Of a stretch of DNA of 64,000 nucleotides, positions 22,880 to 36,188 are shown in pieces. The notes under the pieces are model-generated. The model was not told where the DNA came from and did not search any database. It was given only the letters and a program-made list of their open reading frames with translations. The stretch comes from Cavia porcellus (taxonomy: Eukaryota > Chordata > Mammalia > Rodentia > Caviidae), in assembly GCF_034190915.1 (NCBI RefSeq), contig NW_026947507.1, forward strand, positions 31,858,001 to 31,922,000. The letters run 5' to 3'. The position numbers were made by a program, and so were the translations under genes. Positions within the stretch are counted from its first letter, which is position 1; each line of letters opens with the position of its first letter.

Positions 22880-23985
22880 CAGAAGATATATATGAATTAC
22901 CAACGTTGATTCAAATCCTAAATAAATTAAAACCAATCAATGAAATTGAAAATGTAATAAAAAATGCCCAACCCTGATGGATTCACTGTTGAATTCTACA
23001 CAAAATTTAGAAAGGATTTAATACCATTGCCTCTCAAAATTTTTAATGAAATAGAAAAGGAAGCAATACACCCAAATTCATTCATGAAAGCAAGTGTTAT
23101 CCTGATACTAAAATTGGAGAAGGACCCAATTGAGAAAGATAACTACAGATCAATATCCCTCATGAACATAGATGCAAAAATCCTCAATAAGATGCTAACA
23201 AACAGAATGCAGCAAATCATCAAGATTATACACCATGACCAAGTTGGATTCATCCTAGGGATGCAGAGATAGTTCAATATATGCAAATCAATAAATGTAA
23301 TACACTGTATTAACAGGACCAAAGACAAACATCACATACTTATCTCAATAGATGCAGAAAATCTTTTTGCAAAGTCCACCACCCATTCATGATAAAATAA
23401 AAAGCTCTACAGAAAGCTGGAATAGATGATCTTTATCTCAATCTGATAAAAACCATCTATGAAAAAGCAACAGCACAATTTTTAAGTGTTAATCTTGAAA
23501 ACACCAAGATGCTCATCAACTGCAGCGTGGATTAAAAAGATGTGGTCTTTTTATATAATGGAATATTACTCATTTATAAAGAGGATGATCTTGAGGCCTT
23601 CATAGGCAAATGGAGACAACTTGAGACTATCTTCATTAGTGAAATAAAAGAATTATATTTATAACTATCACATTGTGTCTCTAGTGTAAAAAGTAATAAG
23701 AACTGTAGCAGTAATAAAACCCAAAATGTGTAATTGCTATTGTAAAAAAGAGAGGAAAAGAAAGTGCTCTAAAGGATATACCTGCATGTATGTTTCAGTG
23801 TGTAGGATTGATAACCATATTACTAGGTTTTTGTTGGATCATTGAACAGAACTGTTTGCAGTCTTGCTGTTTGAATGTCCACTTTATATGCTTTATTTTT
23901 GTAACTTGAGCAACTATTTCTAAGAGGGTAATATGTAATTTATCAACTAGTGATTTCTTACTGTTTATTTTTTTGAAATTACGTA
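22880..23985 (+). mobile_element. L1 ORF2 reverse-transcriptase fragment joined to an L1 3' end
   Basis: The open piece at 22964-23272 carries RT landmarks: [17 protein letters not shown]-type [35 protein letters not shown] and HHDQVGFI. It then decays (stop at about 23270). From about 23490 it is ORF2 C-terminal and 3'UTR sequence, including AATAAGAACTGTAGCAGTAA and a terminal block like the HAL1 tail. The catalytic YADD-type region is missing. Confidence 0.9.
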
Positions 23986-25075
23986 TTATTTCTAAAAAAT
24001 GGGCATCTGAGATGAACACACAATTCTCAGATGAAGAAATACAAACAGCAAAAAACAAACCATGAAAAATGTTCAACATCACTGGTCATTCGAGAGATAC
24101 AAATTAAAACAACACTAAGATCCCATCTCATACCATAAAAAATGACTACCATCAAGAATCAACCAATAGGGGCTGGGGATTTAGCTCAGCGGCATAAGCG
24201 CCTGCCTTGCAAGCAGGTAGTTGTGAATTCGATCCCCGTACCTATAAAAAGGAAAAAGACAGAAAAAAAAGAATCAACCAATAAGAAATGCTGAAGGGGC
24301 GGTGATTAAAAAAGAAACACTGTTTCACTGTTGGTAGAAGTGTAGACTGGTGCAATCAATGTAGAGATTCCTCAGAAAACTAGGATTAGAGGTCTCATTT
24401 GACCCAGTTATTCTTCTGGTTATCTTCCCAGAAGCATTAAAAAGACATAACCACAGCAATATATATGCACCCATGTTGGTAGCAGCACAATTAGTAACAG
24501 CTAAATCTTGGAAACAAACCAAATGACCACCAGCTGAAAATGGATAAAAAGATGTGATCTTTTTGTACAATGGAGTGCTACTGAGATATAAAGAAGGATA
24601 AACTGGAGTCTTTTATAGATAAATGGATGCAACTTGAGACCATATTCAGAAGTGAAATAAACTAGACTTTCATGTGTAAACATCATATTGTTTCTCTGGT
24701 GTGAGAAGCTGAAAGAGTAAACAAGCTCCAAAATATGCAATAGATATTGTAAAATAAGGAGAAACTATTCAAAAGAAAAGAAAACCTGAAATGAGAGAAT
24801 AGAGAAAAAAAGAGGAGAAAAACAAAACTATCTATGTACCCAGAGGCCATCTATCTATACATATGATAGTTAAGAGTTATGCTAGTAATCTCTCTAAGTT
24901 CATTGAAAATTAAGGTTGGTGCTAATATTGTTTGGACAATTAAATACCTATATCTTGTAGTCTGAGTCACTAATTAACTGTGCAATGTATTAAAACCATT
25001 GGCACTCTCCTATTATTTTCTTTTGATTTGGGTTTTTTTTCTTTAAAATAAATTTAAAAATAAATAAAATAAAAT
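23986..25075 (+). mobile_element. L1 ORF2 C-terminus and 3'UTR, interrupted by an ID SINE
   Basis: Contains GAAATACAAACAGCAAAAAA, CACTAAGATCCCATCTCATA, then (after the SINE) TGTTGGTAGAAGTGTAGAC-type text and GATGCAACTTGAGACCATAT. Ends in CTTTAAAATAAATTT. Stops throughout. Confidence 0.85.
24169..24270 (+). repeat. Young ID SINE inside L1, with target-site duplication
   Basis: Same head as the copy at 3326, with short A-rich tail. GAATCAACCAATA flanks both sides (24156-24168 and 24271-24283). Confidence 0.96.
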
Positions 25076-25589
25076 CTGTTCTTTCACTTACTTAGTGTTT
25101 TAAATAAATTTATTCTTTACAGATCTTTCCAAGGAATTCTCACTTGATTTTCATAGAAATAGTCATCCCCATTCATACCCCATGTTTGCATAACACTTGT
25201 TTGAACTCGTAATTAATGCATAATAGATATTACACAACTAATAAAATTGTTGCAAAGGATAGGGCACTGATTGATGATGACAAGCATACCATCTGAAGAG
25301 CACAGAGATCTACAGTGAGCCCTGCAGCAGCATTCCCACAGACAGCGGGTTTTTCCAGGGAAAGAGAAGTTTCTGTAATATGATCACTTACATAGCCAAG
25401 GTCAGTATAGGTTTAGGGAGCTGGTGTAATTTCCCACTGTGCTAGACAGGATCTGTTGGTGGAGGTGGCTCAGAAATGCCTGCACTGGAGATGCCTGGTG
25501 TGTGGAATCATTTCAGAACTGTCTCCTGCTCTGCAGACTCAGCCTTTATATAGCTATCAGAATGAGCTCGTTCAGGTGACAGTCAGATT
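25076..25589. other. Intergenic, unassigned
   Basis: No gene or repeat recognised. Confidence 0.5.
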
Positions 25590-26160
25590 GTGACACTTCC
25601 TTTAAGAGCTTCAGTGGCTTTCATTTTATGGAGTAAGACCTAAAATCCTTGCATTTATCTACAACATTTGATGTGGCTCTCTGTTTTCTTTCATTGGTTT
25701 GTTTTGCTTTTCTCTGTTTCATATCTCTTTTACTTCTAATTTTCCAAAGTTGAACTGACCTGTTTTTTATGCTTTCCCTATACCAGACCTGTTCTGCCTC
25801 AGGCATTTGTACTGACTGGAATCTTCTAGAAATGCTCTTCCTTGGGTATCCTCAATAGTTTTCTGTTTCATTTTCTTCAAAACTCAGTAAAATGGCAGCA
25901 TGTCTTTGAAAACTGCCCTTCGTCTAAAATTATAGCTTCCTGCATACTCCAAAACTATTTCTATCTCTTTCTCTTTGATTTTATTTTTTAGCATTTCCAA
26001 CTATCTATCATACCACATACTTTACTGAATTGCTTCAGTTCCTCATTATAATGTAAACTCCATGAGGAAATGGATTTTTTTCATATTTTTCTAAATCTGG
26101 AACAATGCCTTAGATAAAGTAGTTTATAGTAATACTTGGAAAGTGAGTAAGAAAGATTAA
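25590..26160 (+). repeat. L2 (LINE2) 3' fragment
   Basis: Successive L2 landmarks in order: TAAGACCTAAAATCCTTG, ACCTGTTCTGCCTCAGGCAT, CTGGAATCTTCTAGAAATGC, TGTAAACTCCATGAGGAAAT and CTGGAACAATGCCTTAGAT. Very diverged, as expected for an ancient mammalian LINE. Confidence 0.75.
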
Positions 26161-26402
26161 CTTAATATTTATTGATTAATTATGCCCATAATTTCCATAA
26201 TATATGCATTTGTGATGAAAAGCCAACACAAGACACTTATTTTCTTCTGAAAGAATCTGGAAGCCAGAATGAAAGTTATGGTTAATCATAAATTTCTATG
26301 CTTAAATTTAGGTTAGAGAATTATTGTCTATTTTAATGTGATCAGATACATTAATTTTAATGTAGTTAACTGCTAATTAATTTCTATGTTTTATAAAGCC
26401 AT

Positions 26403-26488
26403 TTCTAGGCCTGGGATTTAGCTTAGTGGCAGAAGCACCTGCCTGACAATCACAAGGTCATGATTTTGATCCTCAGTCCCAAAAAATA
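26403..26488 (+). repeat. ID-type SINE, older copy
   Basis: Head GGCCTGGGATTTAGCTTAGT, CACCTGCCTGACAATC and a decayed B-box, then A-rich tail with CTAACTAAATAAAATAAA. Confidence 0.88.
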
Positions 26489-26551
26489 ACTAACTAAATA
26501 AAATAAATAAAGCTATTACTTTAAGAATGCCTGTCAGCTCATAGGTAGTAA

Positions 26552-27015
26552 TTTTTTTTTAAATTTTATTTTGAAGGTAGTAAAAATGCAACAGCATAGA
26601 ACAAAGCCAATCGAGACAATGCAGTAAAATTGATACAGGATTTCACAGCAGGTTACTGGGATCGAAGTAATAGGTACTATGCTATATCTCTTTAACTTCA
26701 CAATAGTTGTCCAGTCAATAAGTTATAGCAAAATCATACCAAAAAATAGAACATTATAAAACCAAATGAGAATACTGAATAGAGTAAAAGAAACATAACA
26801 AAACAAAACAGTGAAAACAATCTTTGTCTTCAAAAAGAAGAGAGAAGGAAATCCCCCATATTTGCTATACTGCATTTGGTCATCCTCCCAAGAGATGCTG
26901 AGACATCTATTCCCCAGTACCTATGAGGGCGGGGCAAGGGTGCTTGATTTTTCAGCCCTAGTGGCAGTAGGCTCATAGGTAATGGTTCTCTTCCTAGCCC
27001 ACACCGCGGGTGCTT
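26552..27015 (-). mobile_element. Antisense retroposed insertion (L1-3'-end-like) with 11-bp duplication
   Basis: Flanked by ATAGGTAGTAA at 26541-26551 and 27016-27026. It opens on the plus strand with a T run and TTTAAATTTTATTTTGAAGG, the reverse of an L1-type 3' end with poly(A). The distal 160 bp (26850-27010) is more GC-rich and I cannot assign it. Confidence 0.7.
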
Positions 27016-27026
27016 ATAGGTAGTAA

Positions 27027-28890
27027 ATTTTCACTCACGTGTAGACTTTGTCTCTTCTCATGAATTTTAGAATCCCCTGACTAAACATTTTCCAAAATTA
27101 AGCTAATTTTGGCATATGAAAGAAAAATTATTGCAGTGTATTTTTCACTTCTCACAAATGTTACAAGTATCACTTTGAGAAGTATCACACCCTACATCCC
27201 AGCCACTCATACCCATCAGTCAATGGTTGTCATTAGTCCACATCCAAATGACAACACATCTCTTTCTGTGCAAAGCACAGAAACTAAGCTAATAAAAATT
27301 GCTGAAACAATACTTTGCAATCCTAAAAATAGCAACAAAAATAGCAGACTCCATTAGTTCTGATAGGTTCTTTTCATCATTAGTATCAGAAAAACACCAA
27401 AAGTAATGACTAAAAAGTCATTGCAAGATGCTCTAAAAATTGTCTACACAATTACTTTTTTCTGGATTGCTCTTCTCATGGTGTTGCTGTCTCTGGTTAA
27501 CTCAGTACTCATATTCTTATGCTTAAACTTTAGAGAATAGAAAGCACATTTTGCTCATTTTTGTCAGTTGCACATTCAGGTATTTATTGAAATAATTAGT
27601 TCATTTTAGTCATATAAAGATAAGAAGTTTTAAATATATGATATTATTTTATAATCTATTTTTCAGAATTTACTATAATTTAATAGTAAAATATTTTGTT
27701 CAATAAAAATTCATAGCATATATTGAGAAGCAAAAATAAATATACAATTTTAGAAATTCAGATTAACTTACTTGTGGCTAACATCAGTAACTAAATTCAC
27801 TGTGGAAAATGAAAAAAATTGGTTAAAATTATGCATTGAAAGTGATGACAAATTATCTTGGCTATGTTGTTCCCTTTATTTCTTATGTTTAGATATGGTT
27901 GATGTTTTTGCTTTTAAAATTATGTGTTTCATAGATATCATACTTTAGTAGTTTTTAAATGATAATATTAACTAATTTTAAAAATTTTATTGAGAGAACT
28001 AGAATTAAGACAATTGAATATCCTAAACATTAATACCCAAAACACATATTAACTTGGACTCAGAATGTTCCTGGGAGTTTTCAGGTAACACTACACCTCT
28101 GCTTGGGTGGAAATATTGCAATTGACAAAGCTGAGTTTGGGGCTACGTGGTCAGTTATAATGACAAGACTGAAGTTCACAATTGAATTTTAAAAGCTAGA
28201 AATGTATAAAATTATTAATATATACAAGGTACTAGATTTTTTGTGTACTCTGGAAAATGAGTCTAACATTTCATATTTTAAAAGTGACTTTATTTTGAAA
28301 ACTGTTTTATTTTTAACTAAATTGAAAAATAAGAGAGTCAAAAAATGAAGTATTCTTTAGATTTAGTATTCACGAACAGATTCATAAAAGGCTTAAGTCT
28401 CTCATTCCTGTATCTCAATATTTAGAGCAAGACATTTCACCACTGGCAAGGTTGGCTTTGCTAAATATACCTTTCTGTTATCTTAAAAGCAAAAGTTTCT
28501 CCTTTAAATGAGGTCCATCTCATTCTTTATGCAAACACTAGAGAAAACAGATTTGTTTCTTGGACAGTTGTGCATTTACATTTCCACTGGATTTGGCCTG
28601 AAGCCACAGGATTTTAATAGAAATTGATGTGACAAGCTAAGCTCTTTTTTTCTTCCTAAAAATCCATTTAGTAGATGTAAAAGGTGTAAAATGTGTACTT
28701 CACCAGTAACTTACGAAGCCTGCTTGGCTGTTGAAGGCTTTTACAACTAGTGAGGGATTTTGGAGAGTTTAGTGCTCCTGTAGAATGATAAAGTTTTTGA
28801 TGGTAAGTTATACTATTTTAATGTGATATCCCTCTTACAGAGATTGTTGCAGTACTAGAACTGAAGTCATTCAGAGTAATTGCTTATCTT
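27027..28890. other. AT-rich intergenic, unassigned
   Basis: An 82-codon plus frame at 27109-27357 shows no domain. Nothing else is recognisable. Confidence 0.5.
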
Positions 28891-29275
28891 TGTACTTTTT
28901 GCTGTTACTATAACAAAAATGCCCAGACTGGATTAACTTATAAAGAAAAGCCCAAAGAAGATGGTATAAGCTTTGATGAGGGGCCCCTTAGGTGTCCACT
29001 TCATAGTGGATGGCATCATGGTGGGAATAAATGTGGGAGGGTGAGACTATATGGTGAGTCAGGAAGCCAGAATGACGATGAGTGCCAGGCTTACTCTTTC
29101 TATAGCAATTCACTCTTGTAAAAACTAAGTAGGGTCCCAGAAGAACTGCTAAGTCACTGCCAAGTGCAGCACCCCAGTGACCTCCCATGAAGTTCTGCCT
29201 CTCCAGTACCTGCCTCCCAACACTGCTACCTTGAGAACCAAAAATCCATCACACTTGGGATATAATCTATACCCA
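28891..29275 (-). mobile_element. MaLR-type LTR, antisense
   Basis: The plus strand begins TTTTTGCTGTTACTATAACA and AACTTATAAAGAAAAG, the reverse of the usual MaLR LTR 3' end, continues with a GGCATCATGGTGGG patch, and ends GGGATATAATCTATACCCAA. Boundaries approximate. Confidence 0.7.
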
Positions 29276-30175
29276 ACCACAGCACTGCCAAGGTCTCCTA
29301 TCCTTCCATGGCCAAATTTAGTTTATTGACAGTATAGTCTGTACTTTCTTCCTTCTGCCCCAATCCCCTTCCTCTGTCCTACCTTTGCTCTAACATCTCT
29401 CTCTGATGCTATTATGGAAAGAGTTTTTCTCAATGAATTTATATTCCACAACACAGTCAGTGTCAACTTATTGTCTTTCTTGCCACGGTTAGCTGTTTTT
29501 GACTCAATTCTTCCTTGAATAACTCTTTCATTTAAGTAAGAATGAAATAAACCTCTCAGAAAAATCTGATACTCGGATTGCATCAAAATTAGTTTTTGTC
29601 TTTACCTGGGAGTTTTTCCCAATCTTTGACATTGACTCATAGTACAGTCTAAAATATTGCAAATACTTATGTTGTTAATTCCCAGAAGTAAACATGGAAA
29701 ATGTTTTATACAATTTGCTTTCATCCTTAAAATATTAAAGATAGACATATATTAAAATTAATTTAAAAGAAAATAATACAATTTCTCTTTGACACTCATA
29801 CCCAATCACATATACTTTCTCATTGGCAATTAGCATACTGTGTATTTAATAAATACAGACTTAGTACTTGGACAATTATGCACAAATGTTTAAAAACCCA
29901 ATGTGTACAAAAACACATTATATGTATGTGTGTAAGTATGTGTGTCTGTGTGTGTATATGTGGGTGTATATAGATATTTTAATGGCAATGAGAGGTTTAG
30001 AAGACTTGTGCGCTCCTGTACAATGATAAAGTTGCTAATGTCAATCATACTATTTTAATGTGAATTTCTCCTATAAGGATTATTGCTGCAAAAAATCTCA
30101 AACATTACATCATGTGTTTATAATTATTACATAATTTTATACTGATTGAATAGAAAAACTGCAGAATTGCTATTG
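29276..30175. other. Intergenic, unassigned
   Basis: Contains a degenerate TG/TA-rich stretch (about 29920-29972). The 87-codon minus frame at 29323-29586 has no recognisable domain. Confidence 0.5.
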
Positions 30176-31560
30176 TAAACAAGTTGCACTATAACATCCT
30201 TAGCCAGTGCAATAAAAGGAACAAAGACCATTCAAAGGGGAAAAAAAGGAGAATAACAGATTACATATTTGTGGACAGTGAGATTTATACAAAGGAAAAC
30301 CTGTATACCACTAAAATACATTAGACCTGACTGCCAAATTGACTAAAATTGCTGGTCACAAAATCAATATACAAAAATTTGCAACTTTCCTACATACCAA
30401 CAACGACCTTATTGAGAAACAAATTAAGAAAAAACTCCATTTTCCAAAGCTACAAAACATACCTAGGAATAAATTTAACTAGGGAAGTTAATAATTTCCA
30501 CAATGAAAATTTAAAAACACTGATGAAAGAAATTGAACAGAACACAAAGAATGGAAAGATATCTCATGTTCATGAATTCAAAGAATCAATGTTAAAATCT
30601 CCATATTACCTTAGCTAATTTATAAATTCAGTACAATTCTTATCAAACTACCAATGACACTTTAAATGAAATAGAAAAATAATTCTACAATCATAGGAAA
30701 CCATAAAAATTCTGAATAGCCAAGGAGATATTAACAAGTAAACAAAGTTGGAGGTATATTATCTGAACTCATAATATTCTACAAACTGAGTTTAAAAGAG
30801 CATGGCACTGGCATAAAAACCAATACATAGAGCACAGTAGAGAACATGGAAGTATGTCCACGAACATGTAGTCACCTGCCTTGAACACAGGTACCAGAAA
30901 TACACATTAGAGAAAGGCAAACCTAACACATGCCGCTGAGAAATGGATGTTTACATGCAGAAGAAAAAAAAAAAAAAAAAAAAGAAACCTAGACACCCAA
31001 CTCTCACCATGTACAAAAATCAACTCAAAATTTATGGGACCTTGATATAAAACCCACAACTATAAAAACACCAGGAGAAAACCTAAAGGACACAGTTTCG
31101 GCAGCACCTTGAGACCATACTATTAAGTGAAATAAATCAGACACACGAGCTTAAATTGGCTACTCTTACCTGAGGACACCAAACTATAAATAAAGAGCAA
31201 GATAAAAGACAAGTAGTAGGGAAAAAGGAGACAGACCTTCTGCAAAGGGAAGGAAACCAAGAAATGAGCTGGGAGGAAGTGGGAATGAATTGAAGAAAAA
31301 ACATGAAAAGAGAGCTTTTGCAAATGGAGAGGAAACCTAGAGTTGAAAGAATGAGGATGAGCAATAGGATACCAGAAAAGAGAAAGAATTAGATGTATTA
31401 TGTACATAAACCAACTCATCATGACGAATGTAATCACTATGTAATACACTTGTGTATTAATAAAAAATAAAAATAGTGAAAAAGATGTTATGCACACATA
31501 ACAATCAAATTCCCCATGAAGAATGTAACCATTACATACTGAAAACATGCTAATAAAAAT
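30176..31560 (+). mobile_element. L1 ORF2 C-terminal fragment with 3' end
   Basis: Landmarks: AAAATCAATATACAAAAATT (about 30360), ACATACCTAGGAATAAATTT (30460), GAGCATGGCACTGGCATAAA (30798), GGACCTTGATATAAAACCC (31040) and TGAGACCATACTATTAAGTG (31111). The open piece at 30349-30618 fits ORF2 after the RT domain. An A run sits at 30963-30984. The 141-codon minus frame over 31123-31548 is a shadow of this repeat. Confidence 0.85.
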
Positions 31561-31817
31561 ATAAATTTTTCTAAAAATCTCTGAAAATTTACCAGAACTA
31601 AAATTTTACATATAATTTACTAACTAAACAAGAATAATTCTTGTCATTTATAACACCTCACCTTTTTCTTTACAAAAGGATTATTTCCTCATAATTACAT
31701 AAAAGTTAGTATTGAGTTTTCTAGTTAATCTAAATTTCAATTTTTTAACCAAAATTTAACTACAATCAAATTGCAATTTTAACCAAAATTAAAAGAAATG
31801 TCCCTGCCCTGTTTTAG

Positions 31818-31820
<3 letters not shown>

Positions 31821-31862
<42 letters not shown>
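31821..31862. repeat. (GT)n microsatellite
   Basis: About 21 uninterrupted GT units. Confidence 0.97.
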
Positions 31863-31864
<2 letters not shown>

Positions 31865-33592
31865 GAGGGAGGGTGCTCTGATTATAGTGTCTTTAATAGA
31901 GTTTTTAAAGTTCAAGTAAGAAATAACATGGTCTGAGAGCTTTCTTAAACTCTTTATAAATCCAATTCTATTCAGAAAATTCGAAAAGAATTTTCATCCA
32001 CACAAGTAAAAGTTTAGCCATGAGTCAACTTAAAACAATCCCTTTATCAGAACTTTTTTCCAGCATTTTCTATTAAAAATTTAGCACCCTCCTTCCCATT
32101 CTATGCCAGTGATGCAACAATGCAGTGTTCTTCTGAGAGTCATAAAAATTTATTACACCACATATACAACCTGGAAGATCCACAGAAGGCAGAGTGAGCA
32201 CTGAATAGAAAGTGCCAAGTAACCACATTTCTCTCTCTCTTATGGAAGAAGCTTTGCTTTTGTCATCTAAGATATTGAGTAATGATCTCTTCTTTCCCAA
32301 ACCCTGTCCACACGCACGCTTATGACTCTCCTCTGATTAATAACTGAGTGACAGTGCCGTGCTGTTTCCTGTTTCACTTATGCGCAGGCTTTTGTCTGCA
32401 CAACCTTTGCTGTGATCCTCTCTGGCTACTCTGCTTGGCTTGCCGAAACTGTGACATCTCTGGTGCATGTGGAACCACAGTCCCTATTTCTCACTGCCTC
32501 TTTCCAAACCCCATCCATTTGTGATGACCTCATCTCTCAGGATGCTGCCCGTACCTGCTGGCTCATTTCCTGCTTTGATTCCTGCCCAGTAACTTTCACA
32601 GGACTGTAATTTTTAATTGGGTTTGGAAAACCAAAAAGTAATAGAATTTCAGGAGAGATCTTTAAAGACTAGCACTGATGCATTCAGACACTAAATCTTG
32701 TGTTTTTGAGATGAGGTGGGGCAGAGCAGGGAGAAAAATAATTTTGATTCTACATTGAGGAGCATATTTTCACATATCCGTGGCTGTGGGCTACTGTTTA
32801 TGATTTCATTTAAATGTTACCCTACTTGTTTTCCACAAGATTCTAGTATGCTAGCAGAATACACTATGTCAATGTCCATCTCATGTCTAACAATCCACAA
32901 TGGCCATGTTTTTAGTTTTTAAAAAATCATTTTTAGTGTTGTGGTGTTTTGACTTAAAAGTGATGAAACCCTTTGGGACTGTTAATAAGACACAAGCTTC
33001 TATTTTTTTTCTCTCTTTTGCTCCATTGCTAGGTATATAATTTAATCTGCTTTGCTACCTACTTGACAGCCTTGGAAAGAGCTCATGATTTTTCCATACT
33101 TTAGTTTTGGTCTGAAGAGTGAAAATACAAATTATATATATATCATAGATTAACTGTCAGAATTAAGACCTAGAAGCGTCTGAAAAATTATCTTAGCATT
33201 TGTCTTAATAAATAACAACTTGATGACAATGATTCCGTAAACAAAGGTGAAGCAATGATATGATTTAATAATCTACTCATTATCGGCAAATGACTCCAAA
33301 TAATTAAACTTAAAAATAGTAGAACTTCCCCTCAGAAATGCTGATAAAAATACTGTCTCAAGTTTGTGGGATATTACTGGGCAACCCTGCTAATAATGAA
33401 AACATAATCTCTCTCTTGTGACAACTGCGTGATTACCTGCCTGCATTTGAGAGAAATGACTAATCATGGAACCCAACAGACCTTGCTAACGAGCATGAAG
33501 GTAGTTCCAAACTGTTAGTACAGCTCTCTTCTTGGCTGTAATAACGAGCCATGAGCATCATAGAAAAGCACATTTTGAAAAATACAATTTAA

Positions 33593-33696
33593 GGGGCTGG
33601 GGATTTAGCTTAGCGGCATAAGCACCTGCCTTGCAAGCAGGCGGTTGTGAGTTTGATCCCCGGTACCAAAAAAAAAAAAAAAAAAAAAAGGAAAAA
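33593..33696 (+). repeat. Young ID SINE with near-perfect 16-bp duplication
   Basis: Head GGGGCTGGGGATTTAGCTTA, GCAAGCAGGC and GAGTTTGATCCCCGG, then a long A run. GAAAAATACAATTTAA at 33577-33592 recurs with one change at 33697-33712. Confidence 0.95.
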
Positions 33697-34835
33697 GAAA
33701 AATACGATTTAAAGTGTGATTGCGTCTTACCTCAGAGTACTCTATAAGATTATGTAGAGCTAGGCAGTGTTAGGCATGTAAAGCTCTGGGATATAAAGAA
33801 CAATCTCATTATCTTTAGTGACTTTTCTAATATTAAAATATTATGGCTAGAAATTTATAGGCCATCAAACAAAATGAATGGAAAATCCCCGTGGCAATAG
33901 CTAGAGTTAATTAGAAACTGAGCACTTAATGGCACTAAAATGGGAATAACCAGGATTTTCACAGAAGTTACACTGACAGTTTTTAATTACTCTAAATGAT
34001 CTTTATTAATTTTCAGGCACTTTTGCTTTCTGAAAATAAAAGAAAATCTGTGCATTTGAGTTTCCTGTTGTTCTGACATATAATATCTTGTCAGAATTAA
34101 CAGACACATTTTGTTAAATATGAGCTAGGAATATAATTTTACATACTGTGAGTAAACAAATACCATTTTGGGGACTTCATTTAATCAAATGCTTACTTTG
34201 TTTCTCAATAACTAGTAAAATACATAAGGAAATATCTAACGATTACTGTTCATAGGTAAATCAGAAACTTAAGAAGAAATGTTTACACTGACCTCATTCA
34301 CTTTTAGCATTCCATTTCATCTAAATCGTTAGTTTAGGGCAAAGGCTGATTTTAACGTGGTCATTTAAAGCATTACTAGAAATAGTAAGCACAATAGTTA
34401 TTGAAACAAATTGCCAAGACCGTTGGTTATTTAGTATTAAATAATCACATTATAATAAACTCTAGATGTAGATTTGCCCCAGTCAAATTTCCTATCCCCT
34501 AGCACTTCTCTAAGGTAGGATCTGTATATGGAGAACTATTTAGGGTCTGACATTTTACTCCACTTGAAAGCTAAGTTAGTCTTTCACATGCAATCGAAGA
34601 CACAAGACTTCCATTAGAGACAAAAGACACTGCATTATTCATTTTAAAGGCAGTTTTAAGAATGTAGCATTTGTGTTGGTTACTAGGGCTCCAGTACCCA
34701 TAGGGCAGTAATGGTGAGGAACAGGAAGCACCTGCAGACTCAGAAGGTTGCTTTGTGGAAGCCAGCACAACTCACAGGTGAAAGGCACAGGCCTAGGGCT
34801 CAGTTCACAGGTTTACTGGCTTTAAGATTCTTAGG

Positions 34836-34904
34836 ATGATGCTGCTGCGGATGCTGCTGATGATGTTGATGATGATGGATGATAATGGTGATGATGATGA
34901 TTTT
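34836..34904. repeat. Compound trinucleotide repeat (GCT/GAT)
   Basis: Interrupted GATGCTGCT units pass into GATGATGAT units. It sits within a meaningless minus frame whose histidine run is a by-product. Confidence 0.93.
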
Positions 34905-34989
34905 GAGTGGGTTTTCCAGAAGAGAAAAGATGTCATGGTTTATGTCGGTGGCCCCTGGGCCTCTTGTGTTTGCATTGTGCATTTGTAAT

Positions 34990-35273
34990 GGGCTCATTGT
35001 CTAGCACTTGGATTGATGGTGTCAGTGCTACACCCACCTAGGGGTAGCCAGCATAAAATGTAATGGCAGGAAGAAGATGTGTGTCTCTCTCTTGCCAGTT
35101 TCCACCTTGCTGTTTGCAGCCGCCATGAACTGCAGCCCTGCCATGCCACTCTGTGTTGGAGCCAACCGAGTATGGACTGAAACCTCCAAAAACAGTAAGA
35201 AATAAATGTTTCCTTTTCCAACTTTGGGCATCAGGTATTTTGTCTCAGTGAAGAGTAAAAGGTAACTAAGACA
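34990..35273 (+). mobile_element. MaLR-type LTR
   Basis: Has TATGGACTGAAACCTCC, an AATAAA signal (AAGAAATAAATG, about 35200) and a 3' end GGTAACTAAGACA. Closely related to the copy at 45561-45832. Start uncertain. Confidence 0.75.
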
Positions 35274-36188
35274 AAAGCTGGAACAACTTTTATTTCCTGA
35301 TAAAAGGAAGTCAGCACATGATTTTTTCAAATTTTTTTCACTTAACTTTTTATGGTTTTAAGAGTCATCACATTACATGTAGCTTCTTGTTGCATACTTC
35401 TCTACTGTGTGAAAGTGCTACTTGGTATTTGAACATTTCGAACTTGTGAGACTGCGTATAGTTTCTAGCTACGATGAAAAATTCTGACTTCAGCACTCTA
35501 CATTCCACCTTCTACTTTCTCCAACTATAAATTATGGGTGGCCTCACTTGGTGCAGTGACGTGGATATCTAAGAGTAGACCAGCATTGTGAATGGAACCC
35601 AAGAGATGTAGTAGCCTGTGAAACGCATGTAGACTAAAGATCAAAAAGTTATTGATAAATCAATTGGATATTTGTTGAGGAATATAAAATTTTGAAGGAA
35701 AATTAAATCTTCCATAAAGCATGGGCAATTTCCTAACAACTAAAGAAAGTTAAAGAAATTTTAATGGGAAATTTTAAGAAGTCACTCTATGCTATGGTAT
35801 CCTGGAACCATTTTCCTTGTATTTTGACCTCTACCAACATTTCTCATTTTGTAAAAAAAAACAGAAAGAAAAAGAAAAAGTACCAGAAAGATCATAAGCA
35901 TTTGAGAGATATAAAATATTTACACAGAAAATGTTAGTTATTAATTACCAATCACCAATTGACATTTACCCTTTGTTTTTAAACTCACTCTTAGCAACAG
36001 TATCCAGTGTATTAAGTTCCTCATGTGTGTACAAAAATTTAAAATTTCAATACTTACAAAGAAGGATAGTTGATTTTTAATTAATTTATTATCTTTCAAT
36101 TAAGTGTGAATAAGCATTTTAATTATTTTGGATATCAATGATTCAGAGGTAGCCGAAGGTTGATAAAATTCTTTTTGAAAGAAAGGAG
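35274..36188. other. Intergenic, unassigned
   Basis: AT-rich, nothing recognised. Confidence 0.5.

Larger units (their letters stand above)
31561..34829. other. Intergenic, mostly unassigned
   Basis: Apart from the GT microsatellite and ID SINE listed separately, no gene or repeat is recognised. The region 32300-32620 is more GC-balanced, but its 65-codon frame lacks any family resemblance. Confidence 0.5.

Noticed and set aside
22964..23272. Functional reverse transcriptase gene
   Set aside because: Only part of the RT domain, ends in a stop, catalytic region missing: L1 relic.
31123..31548. Minus-strand 141-codon hydrophobic frame
   Set aside because: Antisense of an L1 3' end; its hydrophobic look comes from purine-rich sense sequence.
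34800..34997. Histidine-rich minus-strand frame
   Set aside because: By-product of the GCT/GAT trinucleotide repeat.
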